Of a stretch of DNA of 64,000 nt, positions 27,414 through 36,161 are shown in pieces. The stretch covers positions 418,739-482,738 of the forward strand of contig NZ_PREZ01000005.1 of assembly GCF_002926065.1 (NCBI RefSeq). Reading direction: 5' to 3'. The first letter of the stretch is position 1. Each line of letters starts with the position of its first letter. Source of the stretch: Jeotgalibacillus proteolyticus (lineage in GTDB: Bacteria; Bacillota; Bacilli; Bacillales; Jeotgalibacillaceae). The notes beneath the pieces are model-generated. The model saw only the letters and a program-made list of their open reading frames with translations. It did no database searches and was not told the origin of the DNA. The position numbers were made by a program, and so were the translations under genes.

Positions 27414-28357
27414 TTTGACAGCTCCTTTTTCTCATAGCGTAAAAAAGGATCATTTAATGTAATTTTTTGTGCTTCCGCATCACTGATCCCTGCATATAAT
27501 TCTGCCTTGCCATTTTCTTTTCGGATAAGTCCTCCGCTGAATACAACATCCTCCAAATCCGGTCGTTTAGAAGGACCCGGAAGAAAGTCATTTCGGACAG
27601 CGATCAGCTCAATCGGGGTCGTTTCTCCTGTCTCCGGATTCAAGGTAAATACCATCGGATAGTAGTGTCTGCTGCCTTCACCATCAAAGCTTGCGATATG
27701 GCCTAGAATCCCTACTAATCCGTTGCTCAATAAATGGGCTTCATTGCCTCCACCCCACTCTTCATCTGTAAATTGACCTTCAAGTAAAGGTGCCCCTTCA
27801 ACCGTTTCAATCGTGAGCTCTGACAGGGATGAGATGACGGTAAAGCCTATCTTCCCCCTGCCTCCTTTTTCACCCTGAGGTCTTGTTATAACTGCAACTT
27901 TTCCATCCTGCAGCTCAATCAAACGAAGATCCTTCATGCCATCAGGCCCGTGGGCAAAGGGTTCGAGCCGGGCAATGGAAGCTCCTTTATAAAACACCGT
28001 CCTCCAGCTAAGCGCATCTTCCAGTTGAGGGTGCGGAAAGGTTTGAACGCCGCCAAGGATCAGCTCACCTGAGATCCTTGTAAAAAAGGGATCCTGAAGC
28101 TTAAAGACAGGTGTGTCTTCACGAGGCACCCATACCTCTCCCTGCTCCACAAAAAAATGAACCTCTGATTCCTCACTGTCCCGCGCCTCTACTCTTCCGG
28201 CAATCACGAGCTCCCCTTCATCCCAAAATGGAGCAGTTATATTGTAAACATCGCGCCCTTCTGCTCCTTTAAATAGCAGCTTTTCAGGATAAACCGGCGC
28301 TTCAGTCTTTTTATATTCCTCTAAAAGAACCTCACATGTTTTAATCATGTTACCCAT
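27410..28357 (-). CDS. DUF1861-family protein, GH130 partner
   Basis: 315 residues without signal peptide or membrane segment. Segments such as DGMKDLRLIELQDGKVAVITRPQG, GGNEAHLLSNGLVGILGHI and RPDLEDVVFSGGL match the DUF1861/MTP-1-like family and suggest a beta-propeller like its GH130 neighbour. GGAGGG lies 8 nt before the ATG. The tight overlap with GH130 and position after the permeases suggest it acts on the same imported oligosaccharide, as a second phosphorylase or a hydrolase. No activity can be stated from sequence. Confidence 0.82.
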   Translation of the reverse strand: MGNMIKTCEVLLEEYKKTEAPVYPEKLLFKGAEGRDVYNITAPFWDEGELVIAGRVEARDSEESEVHFFVEQGEVWVPREDTPVFKLQDPFFTRISGELILGGVQTFPHPQLEDALSWRTVFYKGASIARLEPFAHGPDGMKDLRLIELQDGKVAVITRPQGEKGGRGKIGFTVISSLSELTIETVEGAPLLEGQFTDEEWGGGNEAHLLSNGLVGILGHIASFDGEGSRHYYPMVFTLNPETGETTPIELIAVRNDFLPGPSKRPDLEDVVFSGGLIRKENGKAELYAGISDAEAQKITLNDPFLRYEKKELSK

Positions 28358-28391
28358 TCATTAATCCCTCCGTAACTTAAATTCCAGCACA

Positions 28392-29219
28392 TTACTTAAG
28401 TGTAAACTGCATTCCTTCCTTAAACTGTTTGGAGAAAAACAAAAACAGGATAATAATCGGAATGGTTAACACAACAGAAGCCGCATATAACGGACCAGGA
28501 TATCCGCCGTAAGGACCGAACATTTGGGAAAGCAGTACGTTCAGTGTCAGCATTTCATCACTCCGGACGACAATCATGTCCCAAAGGAGCTCTGTCCATC
28601 TTTCCATGAACAGGAACAGGAAAATAACCGTGGTGATTGATTTTGACATTGGCAGCACAATACGTATTAAAATTTGAAAATTCGATCCACCATCAAGCTT
28701 TGCTGCTTCGATAAAAGTATCCGGGATGGCGCGGAAAAAGTTTGTGTACATAAATACAGCCCATAAACTCAATGCCTTAGGCAATATCATCGCCATATAC
28801 GTATCATACATTCCGACATTTTGAACAATTAAGAATGTAGGAATCAGAAGAATAATCGCCGGAAAAAACATTTGAAAAAGCACAGCGTTATTGATGAAAT
28901 CTCTTCCCTTGAAATTCATTTTTGCCAGAGCATAAGCAACCATAGCGCCAGTAATCATCATTAAGGCAGTCGAGCCGGCAGATACGATTAAACTATTAAA
29001 GAAAGCCCGCAGCCAAGGCCTTGGCATCGCAGCTTCTCCCCCTAAAAACAGCCATTCATAGGAGCGAAGCGTAAATTTAGTCGGGATAATCTGCTTATCT
29101 ACCTGACTCCAGTCGGCAAATGAGCTTAACACCATATAGAGGTAAGGAAAAACCATAACGGTGAGTAAAGCAAAAGCGATGATATAACGACCCGTTAATC
29201 CTTTATTAGACCCAACCAT
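28392..29219 (-). CDS. Carbohydrate ABC transporter permease (MalG type)
   Basis: 275 residues, six membrane segments, EAA loop IEAAKLDGGSNFQILIRIVLP and the C-terminal FSKQFKEGMQFTLK typical of MalG-like proteins. Overlaps the MalF-type gene by 14 nt. Part of the importer of the GH130 locus. No ATPase gene is present, so it probably shares the MsmX-type ATPase. Confidence 0.92.
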   Translation of the reverse strand: MVGSNKGLTGRYIIAFALLTVMVFPYLYMVLSSFADWSQVDKQIIPTKFTLRSYEWLFLGGEAAMPRPWLRAFFNSLIVSAGSTALMMITGAMVAYALAKMNFKGRDFINNAVLFQMFFPAIILLIPTFLIVQNVGMYDTYMAMILPKALSLWAVFMYTNFFRAIPDTFIEAAKLDGGSNFQILIRIVLPMSKSITTVIFLFLFMERWTELLWDMIVVRSDEMLTLNVLLSQMFGPYGGYPGPLYAASVVLTIPIIILFLFFSKQFKEGMQFTLK

Positions 29220-30087
29220 TACGTCTCCCCCAAACCTCTAGTAGTTTTCTAATTAATAGAATCGCAACAAACGTGACAATGGAAGCAATGATCGCAACAG
29301 CTGAAGCATAGCCTGCATTCAGATTTGTAAAGGCCTGTTTAAAGATCTCCATCTGCCATGTATTGGTGGCGTAATTTGGCCCTCCTCCTGTCAGCTGGTA
29401 GACCTCCGTGAAAATACCAAAGGAAACGCCGATCGAGAGAATTAATGTGGTAAAAAGCGCCGGATAAAGCAAAGGAAGCGTTATTCGAAAGAATTGCTGA
29501 GATGGTGTAACCCCGTCTATCGCCGCCGCTTCATACACCTCTTTGCTAATACTTGCAAAGCCTGCAGTAAGTATCAGCGCATAATAACCGGTGAATTTCC
29601 ACGCGATAATTCCTGCGACAACGAGCAATGCGGAAAGCGGTGAATTAAGCCAGTCGATATCAAGCCCAAAGGTACCGCGCAGAAATGTATTTAATGGGCT
29701 GTTATACGAAAGAAGCCCTTTGACGATTAAAGAAGAAACAACCCCGGACGCTAAATAAGGAAGGAAAAATCCAATTAGAAAAAGACCTTTAAAGCGAGGC
29801 AGGCTGTTAATAACAAGGGCAACCGTCAAGGAAGATACGATGACCATCGGGACAAATGCAGCCATAAACTTAAATGTGACAAAAAAGGCCGCCTGTACAC
29901 CGGGATGCTTGACCGCTTCAATAAAATTGTCCAATCCGATAAAGTTATAAACTGGTGAAATTAAATTCCAGTCCGTTAAGGCCAGGTAGAACGACCATAC
30001 TAATGGAATGAGAAAGAAAACGAGTGCATAAAAAAGGTAGGGACTGGCGAATAGCCAGCCCGACCCTTTTAATCCGTTTTTCTTCAT
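29206..30087 (-). CDS. Carbohydrate ABC transporter permease (MalF type)
   Basis: 293 residues with six membrane segments. The EAA loop is YEAAAIDGVTPSQQFFRITLP, and LTGGGPNYATNTWQMEIF is a conserved MalF stretch. Start overlaps the binding-protein stop by 4 nt, with none of the hairpin seen between the equivalent genes of the other two sugar operons. Confidence 0.92.
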   Translation of the reverse strand: MKKNGLKGSGWLFASPYLFYALVFFLIPLVWSFYLALTDWNLISPVYNFIGLDNFIEAVKHPGVQAAFFVTFKFMAAFVPMVIVSSLTVALVINSLPRFKGLFLIGFFLPYLASGVVSSLIVKGLLSYNSPLNTFLRGTFGLDIDWLNSPLSALLVVAGIIAWKFTGYYALILTAGFASISKEVYEAAAIDGVTPSQQFFRITLPLLYPALFTTLILSIGVSFGIFTEVYQLTGGGPNYATNTWQMEIFKQAFTNLNAGYASAVAIIASIVTFVAILLIRKLLEVWGRRNGWV

Positions 30088-31397
30088 CTAGAAAGCTCCT
30101 CCTCGATTGCTTTCTTCATCGCTTCCCAGCCCTCTTTTGGCGCAACGGTTCCTTCTACCACAGGATTAACCGCATGACTTCCAATATGGGTTTGAAGCTC
30201 ATTGTATTTTGCGTTGTCAATTGAAGGAATGGCATATGGCACCGCTTCAGCATAAGGCTTTAGCTCAGGGTTCTCTTCAAAGAAGGTTGTAAATGACTCG
30301 TTCTCAGACAAATCATCTCTAGCAGGAGGAAGCTTAGTTGTCTCAAGCCACTCCAAGTCATGATCAGGGTTCTCGTAGACCCAGTTTAAAAATTCCAATG
30401 CAGCAGCCCGTTCTTCCTCTGTTGCAGAGGCATAAATGACAATCCCTTTTGTATCAGCAAATGTATTAACATTTTCTAAATCAGTACTGTCCGGAACCGG
30501 AGGAAGAGCAAGGTCAAAGGTTTCGCCAAATTTCATTTCGGGAAACTTCTCTTCCCAGTAGCTGAATGTCCAAGGGCCAAGATCAGTGAAAATGCCTAGA
30601 CCGCTTTCAAATGGATCCGTTGCTTCTTTTGTCAAAATGCCTTTTTCAGCACGTAAGTCATCCATAAATGTCAGAACATCTACGCCGGCCTGATCATCTG
30701 CTACAAAGTTATCCCCTTCGATAAAGTTGTTGCCGCCGGATGCTGCATCATACAGCATAAAGAAGTCAAACCATCTTTTCCAGGCGGTTGGATCAGCAAG
30801 ATCCGGCTTTGCCCAGACGTATTTATCAGGATATTTTTCTTTTAATTTTTTCGCTGCCTCAAGCACTTCGCTATAGGTTCTTGGTGTTTCCGTTACCCCA
30901 ACCTCTTCTAAAATATCGATTCTCCATCCAAACAGCATAGGATTTGAATAGATTGGCAGTACATACTGATTATCATCAGAGAACTTCCAGGTCTGTATGG
31001 TGTCCTCCATATTGCGGTTAGCGACCAGTTCATCCCAGCCTTCAATTTCATTTAACGGGACAAGCGCCTGACTTTGTGCCAGCTGAGCTGCAAATCCGCG
31101 GTTAATATTTTCAGACATGGTTGGTGCACTCTTTCCGGCAATCGCAGTTTGAATACTTGCCTCAGAGGTAGGGCTTTCCTTCATCGGACTAACCTCAATG
31201 TCGATATGATCATTCTCTTCTTCAAATTTATTGGCCATTTCTTCCCAGTAAACCTGCTGCGTCGGGTTAGGCGCCGCCCAAAATTCGATTTTTGTTACTC
31301 CGTCAGAGGAAGCAGCTTCATCCCCGCCTGAACAACCTGCAAGAATTGAACCGCCCAATGAAGCTGTAACTAAAAGTGCCAGTGTTTTCTTTTTCAC
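30084..31397 (-). CDS. Carbohydrate-binding lipoprotein of the GH130 locus
   Basis: A 437-residue MalE-like solute-binding protein with lipobox LAGC (Cys22). Segments KIEFWAAPNPTQQVYWEEMANKF and GIVIYASATEEERAAALEFLNWV are typical. First gene of the operon binding protein-MalF-MalG-DUF1861-GH130, divergent from a LacI regulator. Ligand probably a short mannan- or mannoside-type oligosaccharide, inferred from GH130. Confidence 0.9.
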   Translation of the reverse strand: MKKKTLALLVTASLGGSILAGCSGGDEAASSDGVTKIEFWAAPNPTQQVYWEEMANKFEEENDHIDIEVSPMKESPTSEASIQTAIAGKSAPTMSENINRGFAAQLAQSQALVPLNEIEGWDELVANRNMEDTIQTWKFSDDNQYVLPIYSNPMLFGWRIDILEEVGVTETPRTYSEVLEAAKKLKEKYPDKYVWAKPDLADPTAWKRWFDFFMLYDAASGGNNFIEGDNFVADDQAGVDVLTFMDDLRAEKGILTKEATDPFESGLGIFTDLGPWTFSYWEEKFPEMKFGETFDLALPPVPDSTDLENVNTFADTKGIVIYASATEEERAAALEFLNWVYENPDHDLEWLETTKLPPARDDLSENESFTTFFEENPELKPYAEAVPYAIPSIDNAKYNELQTHIGSHAVNPVVEGTVAPKEGWEAMKKAIEEELSR

Positions 31398-31438
31398 AAT
31401 GATTTCCCCCAGTTCTGATTTTAAAATGCCTCACAAAA

Positions 31439-31452
31439 TGATAGCGCTGTCA
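31439..31452. promoter_or_regulatory. Possible cre (CcpA) site
   Basis: TGATAGCGCTGTCA, a near-perfect palindrome differing from the cre consensus at two positions, 42 bp before the binding-protein start. The rest of the 338-bp divergent region holds the operator-like sites at 31482 and 31677 and AT-rich DNA. Confidence 0.4.
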
Positions 31453-31481
31453 TTTAATTGATGATAATTTGAACTCAAGTA

Positions 31482-31491
31482 GTCACGTAAC
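31482..31491. promoter_or_regulatory. Degenerate LacI-type operator, importer side
   Basis: On the minus strand GTTACGTGAC, differing at two positions from GTAACGTTAC. It lies 85 bp before the importer operon and could be the weaker operator of a looped pair with 31677-31686. Confidence 0.35.
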
Positions 31492-31676
31492 AAACCTCCC
31501 AAAGTGAACATGACAAAATATGATTATTTAAGTTATAATAAAATTTAATAACGTGATTTATAACATTACAAATGAATTATTACATTGAAAACGACTTTAG
31601 TCAATTACTTTTTAAACTATTCTGTATTTTTCAACTCTTAATTTACTATTGATTCCAAATAGCGTATATTAAAATT

Positions 31677-31686
31677 GTAACGTTAC
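31677..31686. promoter_or_regulatory. LacI-type operator, regulator side
   Basis: Perfect palindrome GTAACGTTAC in the context TTGTAACGTTACATTT, 50 bp before the lacI-family start. It differs from the first locus's GAAACGTTTC only at the second and ninth bases. Confidence 0.72.
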
Positions 31687-31735
31687 ATTTTACCTGCTTC
31701 ACCTACTTTTTATCGGAAAGGTTGATTACATTAAA

Positions 31736-32770
31736 ATGGCCAAAAAAGTGACCATGCAAGCCATCGCTGATTACCTGAACATTTCTAAGAATTCAGTGTC
31801 TCAAGCCTTATCAGGAAAGCCGGGGGTAAGTGAGGAGACCAGAAAAGTCATTAAGGAAGCTGCTGATAAATTAGGTTATCAATATAGAACGGCCGGAAAG
31901 AATTTAAGTACAGAAAGAAAGAATATAGGGTTAATTGCTTCTGATTTCGCCTTTTCCCACAGGCAGTTTTTCGGGGAAATCTATTTAAGCACGGAAAAAG
32001 AAGCCACCAAAAGAGGAATGGACCTAACCATTCAGTCGATCAGCAGCCGGTTAAAGGATGAGATGATTCTTCCTTCCTTTATAGAAAACAAAAGTGTGGA
32101 CGGTTTATTAATTCTTTCACATATAAGCACTGATTATATAAATAAGATCATTAGTACAGGCATTCCTACCGTCCTCATTGATCACCACGATCCTATTATT
32201 CAGGCAGATGCCATCCTCACAAATAACCGCTTTGGTGCCTATACAGCTGTCAACCACTTAATTGAGCTTGGTCATCAGTCAATTGGCTTTATTGGCGATA
32301 TAACTTTTTCTCCCAGCTATCAGGAAAGATGGGAAGGCTATAAACTGGCTTTAAGAAAAAATGGAATTGAGCCGGCGAAGGAATGGATGTTTCTAGATGC
32401 CAAAGAGGAAGAAAGCAGTATCGGCAGCTTCATTGACGGGCTGAATGAATCCCCTACTGCCTGGTTTTGCGTAAATGACGGACTCGGTTTTTTAATCAGT
32501 TCAAAGCTGCAGCAAAAGGGGATCAAAATACCTGATCAGGCTTCAGTCGTGAGCTTTGATAACGGCCAGCTGTCTCAGCTTTCCACCCCTAAAATCACAA
32601 CGATGGGGATCGACCTTGCGCTATATGGCAAAAAGGCAGTAGAACAGCTCTCCTGGAGAATGGAAAATAAAGAAGAGCCCATCACTGAGCTTCTGCTTCC
32701 AGCCACTTTAATTAAGCGTGAATCAACTGCAAAGGCTCCTCATGCTTCACTGGCTGGTAACAGCCATTAA
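31736..32770 (+). CDS. LacI-family repressor of the GH130 locus
   Basis: 344 residues. The DNA-binding helices contain MQAIADYLNISKNSVSQALSG, with a recognition helix quite different from the 13-kb regulator. The effector domain has IGLIASDFAFSHRQFFGEIY and VVSFDNGQLSQLSTPKITTMG. Divergent from the importer operon, with a GTAACGTTAC palindrome in its own promoter, so probably autoregulated. It likely also controls the secreted 908-residue protein through the identical site at 26003-26012. Confidence 0.9.
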   Translation: MAKKVTMQAIADYLNISKNSVSQALSGKPGVSEETRKVIKEAADKLGYQYRTAGKNLSTERKNIGLIASDFAFSHRQFFGEIYLSTEKEATKRGMDLTIQSISSRLKDEMILPSFIENKSVDGLLILSHISTDYINKIISTGIPTVLIDHHDPIIQADAILTNNRFGAYTAVNHLIELGHQSIGFIGDITFSPSYQERWEGYKLALRKNGIEPAKEWMFLDAKEEESSIGSFIDGLNESPTAWFCVNDGLGFLISSKLQQKGIKIPDQASVVSFDNGQLSQLSTPKITTMGIDLALYGKKAVEQLSWRMENKEEPITELLLPATLIKRESTAKAPHASLAGNSH

Positions 32771-32780
32771 AAGCATAAAG

Positions 32781-32819
32781 AAAACCTGCAGATACAAAAA
32801 ATGTATCTGCAGGTTTTTT
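32781..32819 (+). terminator. Terminator after the LacI regulator
   Basis: AAAACCTGCAGATAC pairs perfectly with GTATCTGCAGGTTTT around a short A-rich loop, followed by Ts. Confidence 0.92.
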
Positions 32820-32984
32820 GGTCTCATACGCTTTCAAATAATTAAGCTTAAAAAATATTCCTCTACCCTTCATTACATAAAATATGTAATTATTAATAAT
32901 AATTACTAAATCAGGACTATGTGTAGTAATGTAGAGCAGTCAGTTCTTCGTTATTACGCAATAGATAGAAAGCAGGCAGACGAA

Positions 32985-33182
32985 ATGAACGAACAAATAC
33001 TGAAGGTTACTGAACAAGCAGTTAAGTGGATTGTGCTGATTGTATTGATTGTTTCCTCCATTAGTTTACTCGTTGTGTTTCAAGCGGGCTACATACCAGA
33101 AGAATTAACGGCCCGGGCAGTTCCACTAGCAATATTGGCAGGTCTTACTTCCATAGCTGCTGCTCTTATTTTTAAAAAGTAA
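32985..33182 (+). CDS. Small two-helix membrane protein of unknown function
   Basis: 65 residues from MNEQILKV. Two hydrophobic helices (about 13-33 and 43-60) are joined by a short loop, with a lysine-rich end, FKK. A longer reading frame from 32919 is open but its first 22 residues look non-coding. RBS is poor. Similar small proteins are common in Bacillaceae. I do not recognise a family. Confidence 0.55.
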   Translation: MNEQILKVTEQAVKWIVLIVLIVSSISLLVVFQAGYIPEELTARAVPLAILAGLTSIAAALIFKK

Positions 33183-33213
33183 GGAAGGGACATAGTAGTT
33201 TCGGTATCTTACC

Positions 33214-33345
33214 CCCGGCTCACTGCGCTTCAGGCGGACGCTTTCCGCGGGGCGGGGCTTGAGCTAACTTGCTTTCAGCAAGTGGATCTCAAGCTCCCGC
33301 TTCTTCCCGCAGGAGTCGCCACCTTCCGCTCCGTTCACCTCACGT
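33214..33345 (-). repeat. Interspersed palindromic repeat, subclass B
   Basis: Reverse-oriented copy: CCGGCTCACTGCGCTTCAGG at the left and GTTCACCTCACGT at the right flank the common core. It fills the gap between the small membrane protein and PH-domain genes. Unlike the other three subclass B copies it has no hairpin attached. Confidence 0.9.
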
Positions 33346-33389
33346 ATGCAACACCAATTGCATACCCTTTATTGTTTTATCGAGACCAT

Positions 33390-33770
33390 TTATTTCTTTA
33401 AAATATAATTCGCAAGCACAGCATGTACATCATAAATATTAAGCGATTTGTTAAAGGTTTTGGAAAGCGGCTCATTCATTCCTGAGATCCATATTTTAAG
33501 CTCGGCATCCAGATCAAAGGTGCCCGCTGTCTCAACAGCAAAATGTGTGATGTTTGAGTAAGGAATCGAGTGATATTCTACCTTCTTGCCGGACAAACCC
33601 TGTTTGTCGATTAAGATCAGTCGTTTATTTGTAAACAAAAACAAATCGCGAATCAGTTTATAGGCTTTTTCAATCTGCTCCCCTTCAATCAGCAGATTTC
33701 CGAATTCCTTTTGAGCATCCCCCGTTTTAACCTCAGAGGCATTTCCTATTAATCCATCAAAAAGTCCCAT
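33390..33770 (-). CDS. Bacterial PH-domain protein
   Basis: 126 residues, starting MGLFDGLIGNAS with AAAGGGGAG 6-10 nt upstream; a longer in-frame start would overlap the RBS region. The sequence, including GEQIEKAYKLIRDLFLFTNK and KKVEYHSIPYSNITHFAVET, matches the bPH_1 (YvbH-like) family of pleckstrin-homology folds. Cytosolic, role unknown. It follows the acetyltransferase gene by 63 bp and may be co-transcribed. Confidence 0.85.
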   Translation of the reverse strand: MGLFDGLIGNASEVKTGDAQKEFGNLLIEGEQIEKAYKLIRDLFLFTNKRLILIDKQGLSGKKVEYHSIPYSNITHFAVETAGTFDLDAELKIWISGMNEPLSKTFNKSLNIYDVHAVLANYILKK

Positions 33771-33833
33771 TACACTCTCCCCTTTCATTTTCTTTTTTCC
33801 TATCCTATCACGTCTTATTTTACCGATCACTCA

Positions 33834-34373
33834 TTACCTGCTGCCGTCTGTTGAAATCCAATAACGTTTAATGACATTTCCGTCTTCTTCCACAAAATCA
33901 CTGGTGGGAATTCCGTTATTCTTTTGGATTGTTTTTTCAGACGCTGTATTGTCTGCATCACAAACGACCAGCGCTTTGGAGATTCCAAGAATCTTCGCTT
34001 CTGCAAGTGCAAGCGCAAGAAGCTTAGTAGCAAATCCTTTCTTGCGCTCACTTGGACGGATCCCATAGCCGATATGACCGCCGCGGTTGGTCAAATCCTC
34101 TGTTAGTTCATGCCGAATATGGACTGCCCCGATAATGCGGCCGTACTCCCCTGTCAGTAAAAATGTGCTGCTCGTCACCCAGCCCTCTATAAGTCCAATC
34201 CCTGCTTCATCGTTTTCAAATTTTTGAAGCAGCTCAGCAAAGTTATACGGCTCATAGGTGGTAGAGTGAGGAATAATGGATTCTCCGCTCTCAAGCCATT
34301 CCTCGTAGTAGTCTACATACTGTTCTTTTATATTTTCAGACGGCTTGATTAAGCAAACCTTTTCCATAGACAT
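33834..34373 (-). CDS. GNAT-family N-acetyltransferase
   Basis: About 179 residues. The acetyl-CoA-binding loop is IGYGIRPSERKKGFATKLLALAL, followed by LGISKALVVCDADNTASEKTIQKN, as in RimJ/YjaB-like members. Acceptor unknown. The ATG at 34373 lies 9 nt after AAAGGG. An ATG 9 nt upstream directly abuts that RBS. Confidence 0.85.
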   Translation of the reverse strand: MSMEKVCLIKPSENIKEQYVDYYEEWLESGESIIPHSTTYEPYNFAELLQKFENDEAGIGLIEGWVTSSTFLLTGEYGRIIGAVHIRHELTEDLTNRGGHIGYGIRPSERKKGFATKLLALALAEAKILGISKALVVCDADNTASEKTIQKNNGIPTSDFVEEDGNVIKRYWISTDGSR

Positions 34374-34436
34374 CTGCAGCATCCCTTTTCATTTTTTCCT
34401 ATTTTAACCACAAACAGTTAGATGCGCAATACTGTT

Positions 34437-34967
34437 TTAGGGCTGCTTAAGAAGAATCGAATCTACAAACTCTTTCTTTTGGTCGGTGTATTCTATATCC
34501 TCATTGTGATAGAGTGCTGCGAGCCTCTCTTTAAGTGCTTCATATTCTTTGGCGCGATCGCGATTGGCATTCAAATAATCCCTAAAAAAGGTATGCTCCT
34601 GCCACCATTGACCTTTGTATTGAACCACATGAACAATATGCGTCTTTGTTAATGTTTTTAGATCAGAAAACTTTGCCAGAACTTCTTTTCCTTCCAGCTT
34701 TACTTTTCCTAAATGGTAATAACCCTCTTTTTGAAGCGGTTCTATTTTCCAGTTTTTAAAAGTCTCTACATTTTCAATCCCTACCATCATATCGATAATC
34801 GGCTTTGCTTTTATGCCTTTAATGGCAGTACTGCCTATATGCTGAATATCTATAATCTCTTCACCGAGTACAGACTGAAGCAGTTCTTTTTCTTCGTGAA
34901 AGGACCTCTTCCATTCCACTGCAGGAGATGCCAGAATAACGCTTCCCTTTTTTAAGCCAATCATCAT
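34437..34967 (-). CDS. GrpB-family (UPF0157) nucleotidyltransferase-like protein
   Basis: 176 residues. IIDIQHIGSTAIKGIKAKPIIDMMVGI is the conserved GrpB core, carrying the GS and D-x-D positions of the nucleotidyltransferase fold, and HTFFRDYLNANRDRAKEYEALK is the conserved C-terminal part. Biochemical role unknown. A weak hairpin (AAACAGT/ACTGTTT) lies just past the stop. Confidence 0.88.
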   Translation of the reverse strand: MMIGLKKGSVILASPAVEWKRSFHEEKELLQSVLGEEIIDIQHIGSTAIKGIKAKPIIDMMVGIENVETFKNWKIEPLQKEGYYHLGKVKLEGKEVLAKFSDLKTLTKTHIVHVVQYKGQWWQEHTFFRDYLNANRDRAKEYEALKERLAALYHNEDIEYTDQKKEFVDSILLKQP

Positions 34968-35156
34968 TAATCACTCCCTTTAGTAAACGTATTCCTGATT
35001 ATATAAGCCAGTCTCTCCTATAAACAGTCTGAAAGTTAAAACTATTTAATGATATAATAGAAGCAGATCATTTCAGGATTATCAGAAGCCTCAGCAGGTT
35101 AGGCTCTGGCATATAGCCGGTGCAAGCTTAGCTGAAGAACGAAAGGATATGTTTAG

Positions 35157-35927
35157 ATGAATCGTAGAGTCGCCTTTATTACCGGGGTTGGCCGATCTGA
35201 AGGTATTGGCGCCGCCATTTGCAGAGAGCTTGCAAAGGATGGCTTTGATATTTTATTTACATACTGGACCAAGTACGATGAGGAAGTGTCCTTACATAAA
35301 AAATACCAGGATCCTGAGCATATTCAGCAGGAGATTCTCGACATAGGCGTCCGTTGTGAGAAAATCGAATTGAATCTTCAGGATACCGCATCGTTTGATA
35401 AACCGTTCAAATTCTGTAAGAAGCAGTTCGGATGTTATCCTTCTGTGCTCGTTAACAATGCTGCCGTTTCAATAAATGATAATCTTTGCTCTATTACACC
35501 CGAGAGCCTTGACGATCATTACCGTATCAATGTGCGTGCTGTAACCTTTCTCACATCACAATTTGTGCAGCTGTTTGAAGGTGATAGAGGAAGCATTATT
35601 AATCTCACTACAGGGTGGTCTCAAGGGCCAATGCCTGAAGAGCTTTCTTATGTTCTGACTAAATCAGCTGTCGAGACACTTACCTACACCCTCGCTTCTA
35701 CACTTGCTGAAAAAGGGATCACAATTAACGCCATAAATCCGGGCCCTACAAATTCAGGCTGGATGAACGATGAAATCAAAAAAGAAATTTTAGCCCAATC
35801 CCCTTCCGGACGCCTGGGTGAACCAAAGGATGCAGCAAATCTTGTTGCCTTCCTTGCAAGTGATCGTGCACAGTGGGTGACCGGTCAGGTTATTCATTCA
35901 GAAGGCGGCTTTCGCAATAGGAGCTGA
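35157..35927 (+). CDS. SDR-family oxidoreductase
   Basis: 256 residues with the NAD(P)-binding motif TGVGRSEGIGAAICRELA, NNAAVS, the catalytic Ser/Tyr-Lys (YVLTKSAVE) and a C-terminal WVTGQVIHSEGGF. Close to 3-oxoacyl-ACP reductase-like proteins, though the TYWTKYDEEVS insertion suggests a separate branch. Substrate unknown. The 5' leader of ~90 nt after an extended -10 (TGATATAAT near 35050) may be structured. Confidence 0.88.
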   Translation: MNRRVAFITGVGRSEGIGAAICRELAKDGFDILFTYWTKYDEEVSLHKKYQDPEHIQQEILDIGVRCEKIELNLQDTASFDKPFKFCKKQFGCYPSVLVNNAAVSINDNLCSITPESLDDHYRINVRAVTFLTSQFVQLFEGDRGSIINLTTGWSQGPMPEELSYVLTKSAVETLTYTLASTLAEKGITINAINPGPTNSGWMNDEIKKEILAQSPSGRLGEPKDAANLVAFLASDRAQWVTGQVIHSEGGFRNRS

Positions 35928-36088
35928 TTTCCAGCTCTCCTCGCCTTTCACTCTCCTCAAACCCATTAACTTCCATAATTCTCCTTTCTTTCCTGTCATT
36001 ATTCGATAATATTCGACATAATTCAAAAATCTAATAATTTATAATATTTACACAACATTACTTATACCCTATTATTAAGATGAGGTAT

Positions 36089-36102
36089 TGAAAACGATTA
36101 CA
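36089..36102. promoter_or_regulatory. cre (CcpA) site upstream of cstA
   Basis: TGAAAACGATTACA fits the consensus TGWAANCGNTNWCA at every position. It lies 60 bp before the cstA start, consistent with carbon catabolite control of a carbon-starvation transporter. Confidence 0.75.
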
Positions 36103-36161
36103 TAAAATCGTTTAACTACCTTATAAGTAAAAATTACTATTTAATGGGGGAGGAGAAGGTA

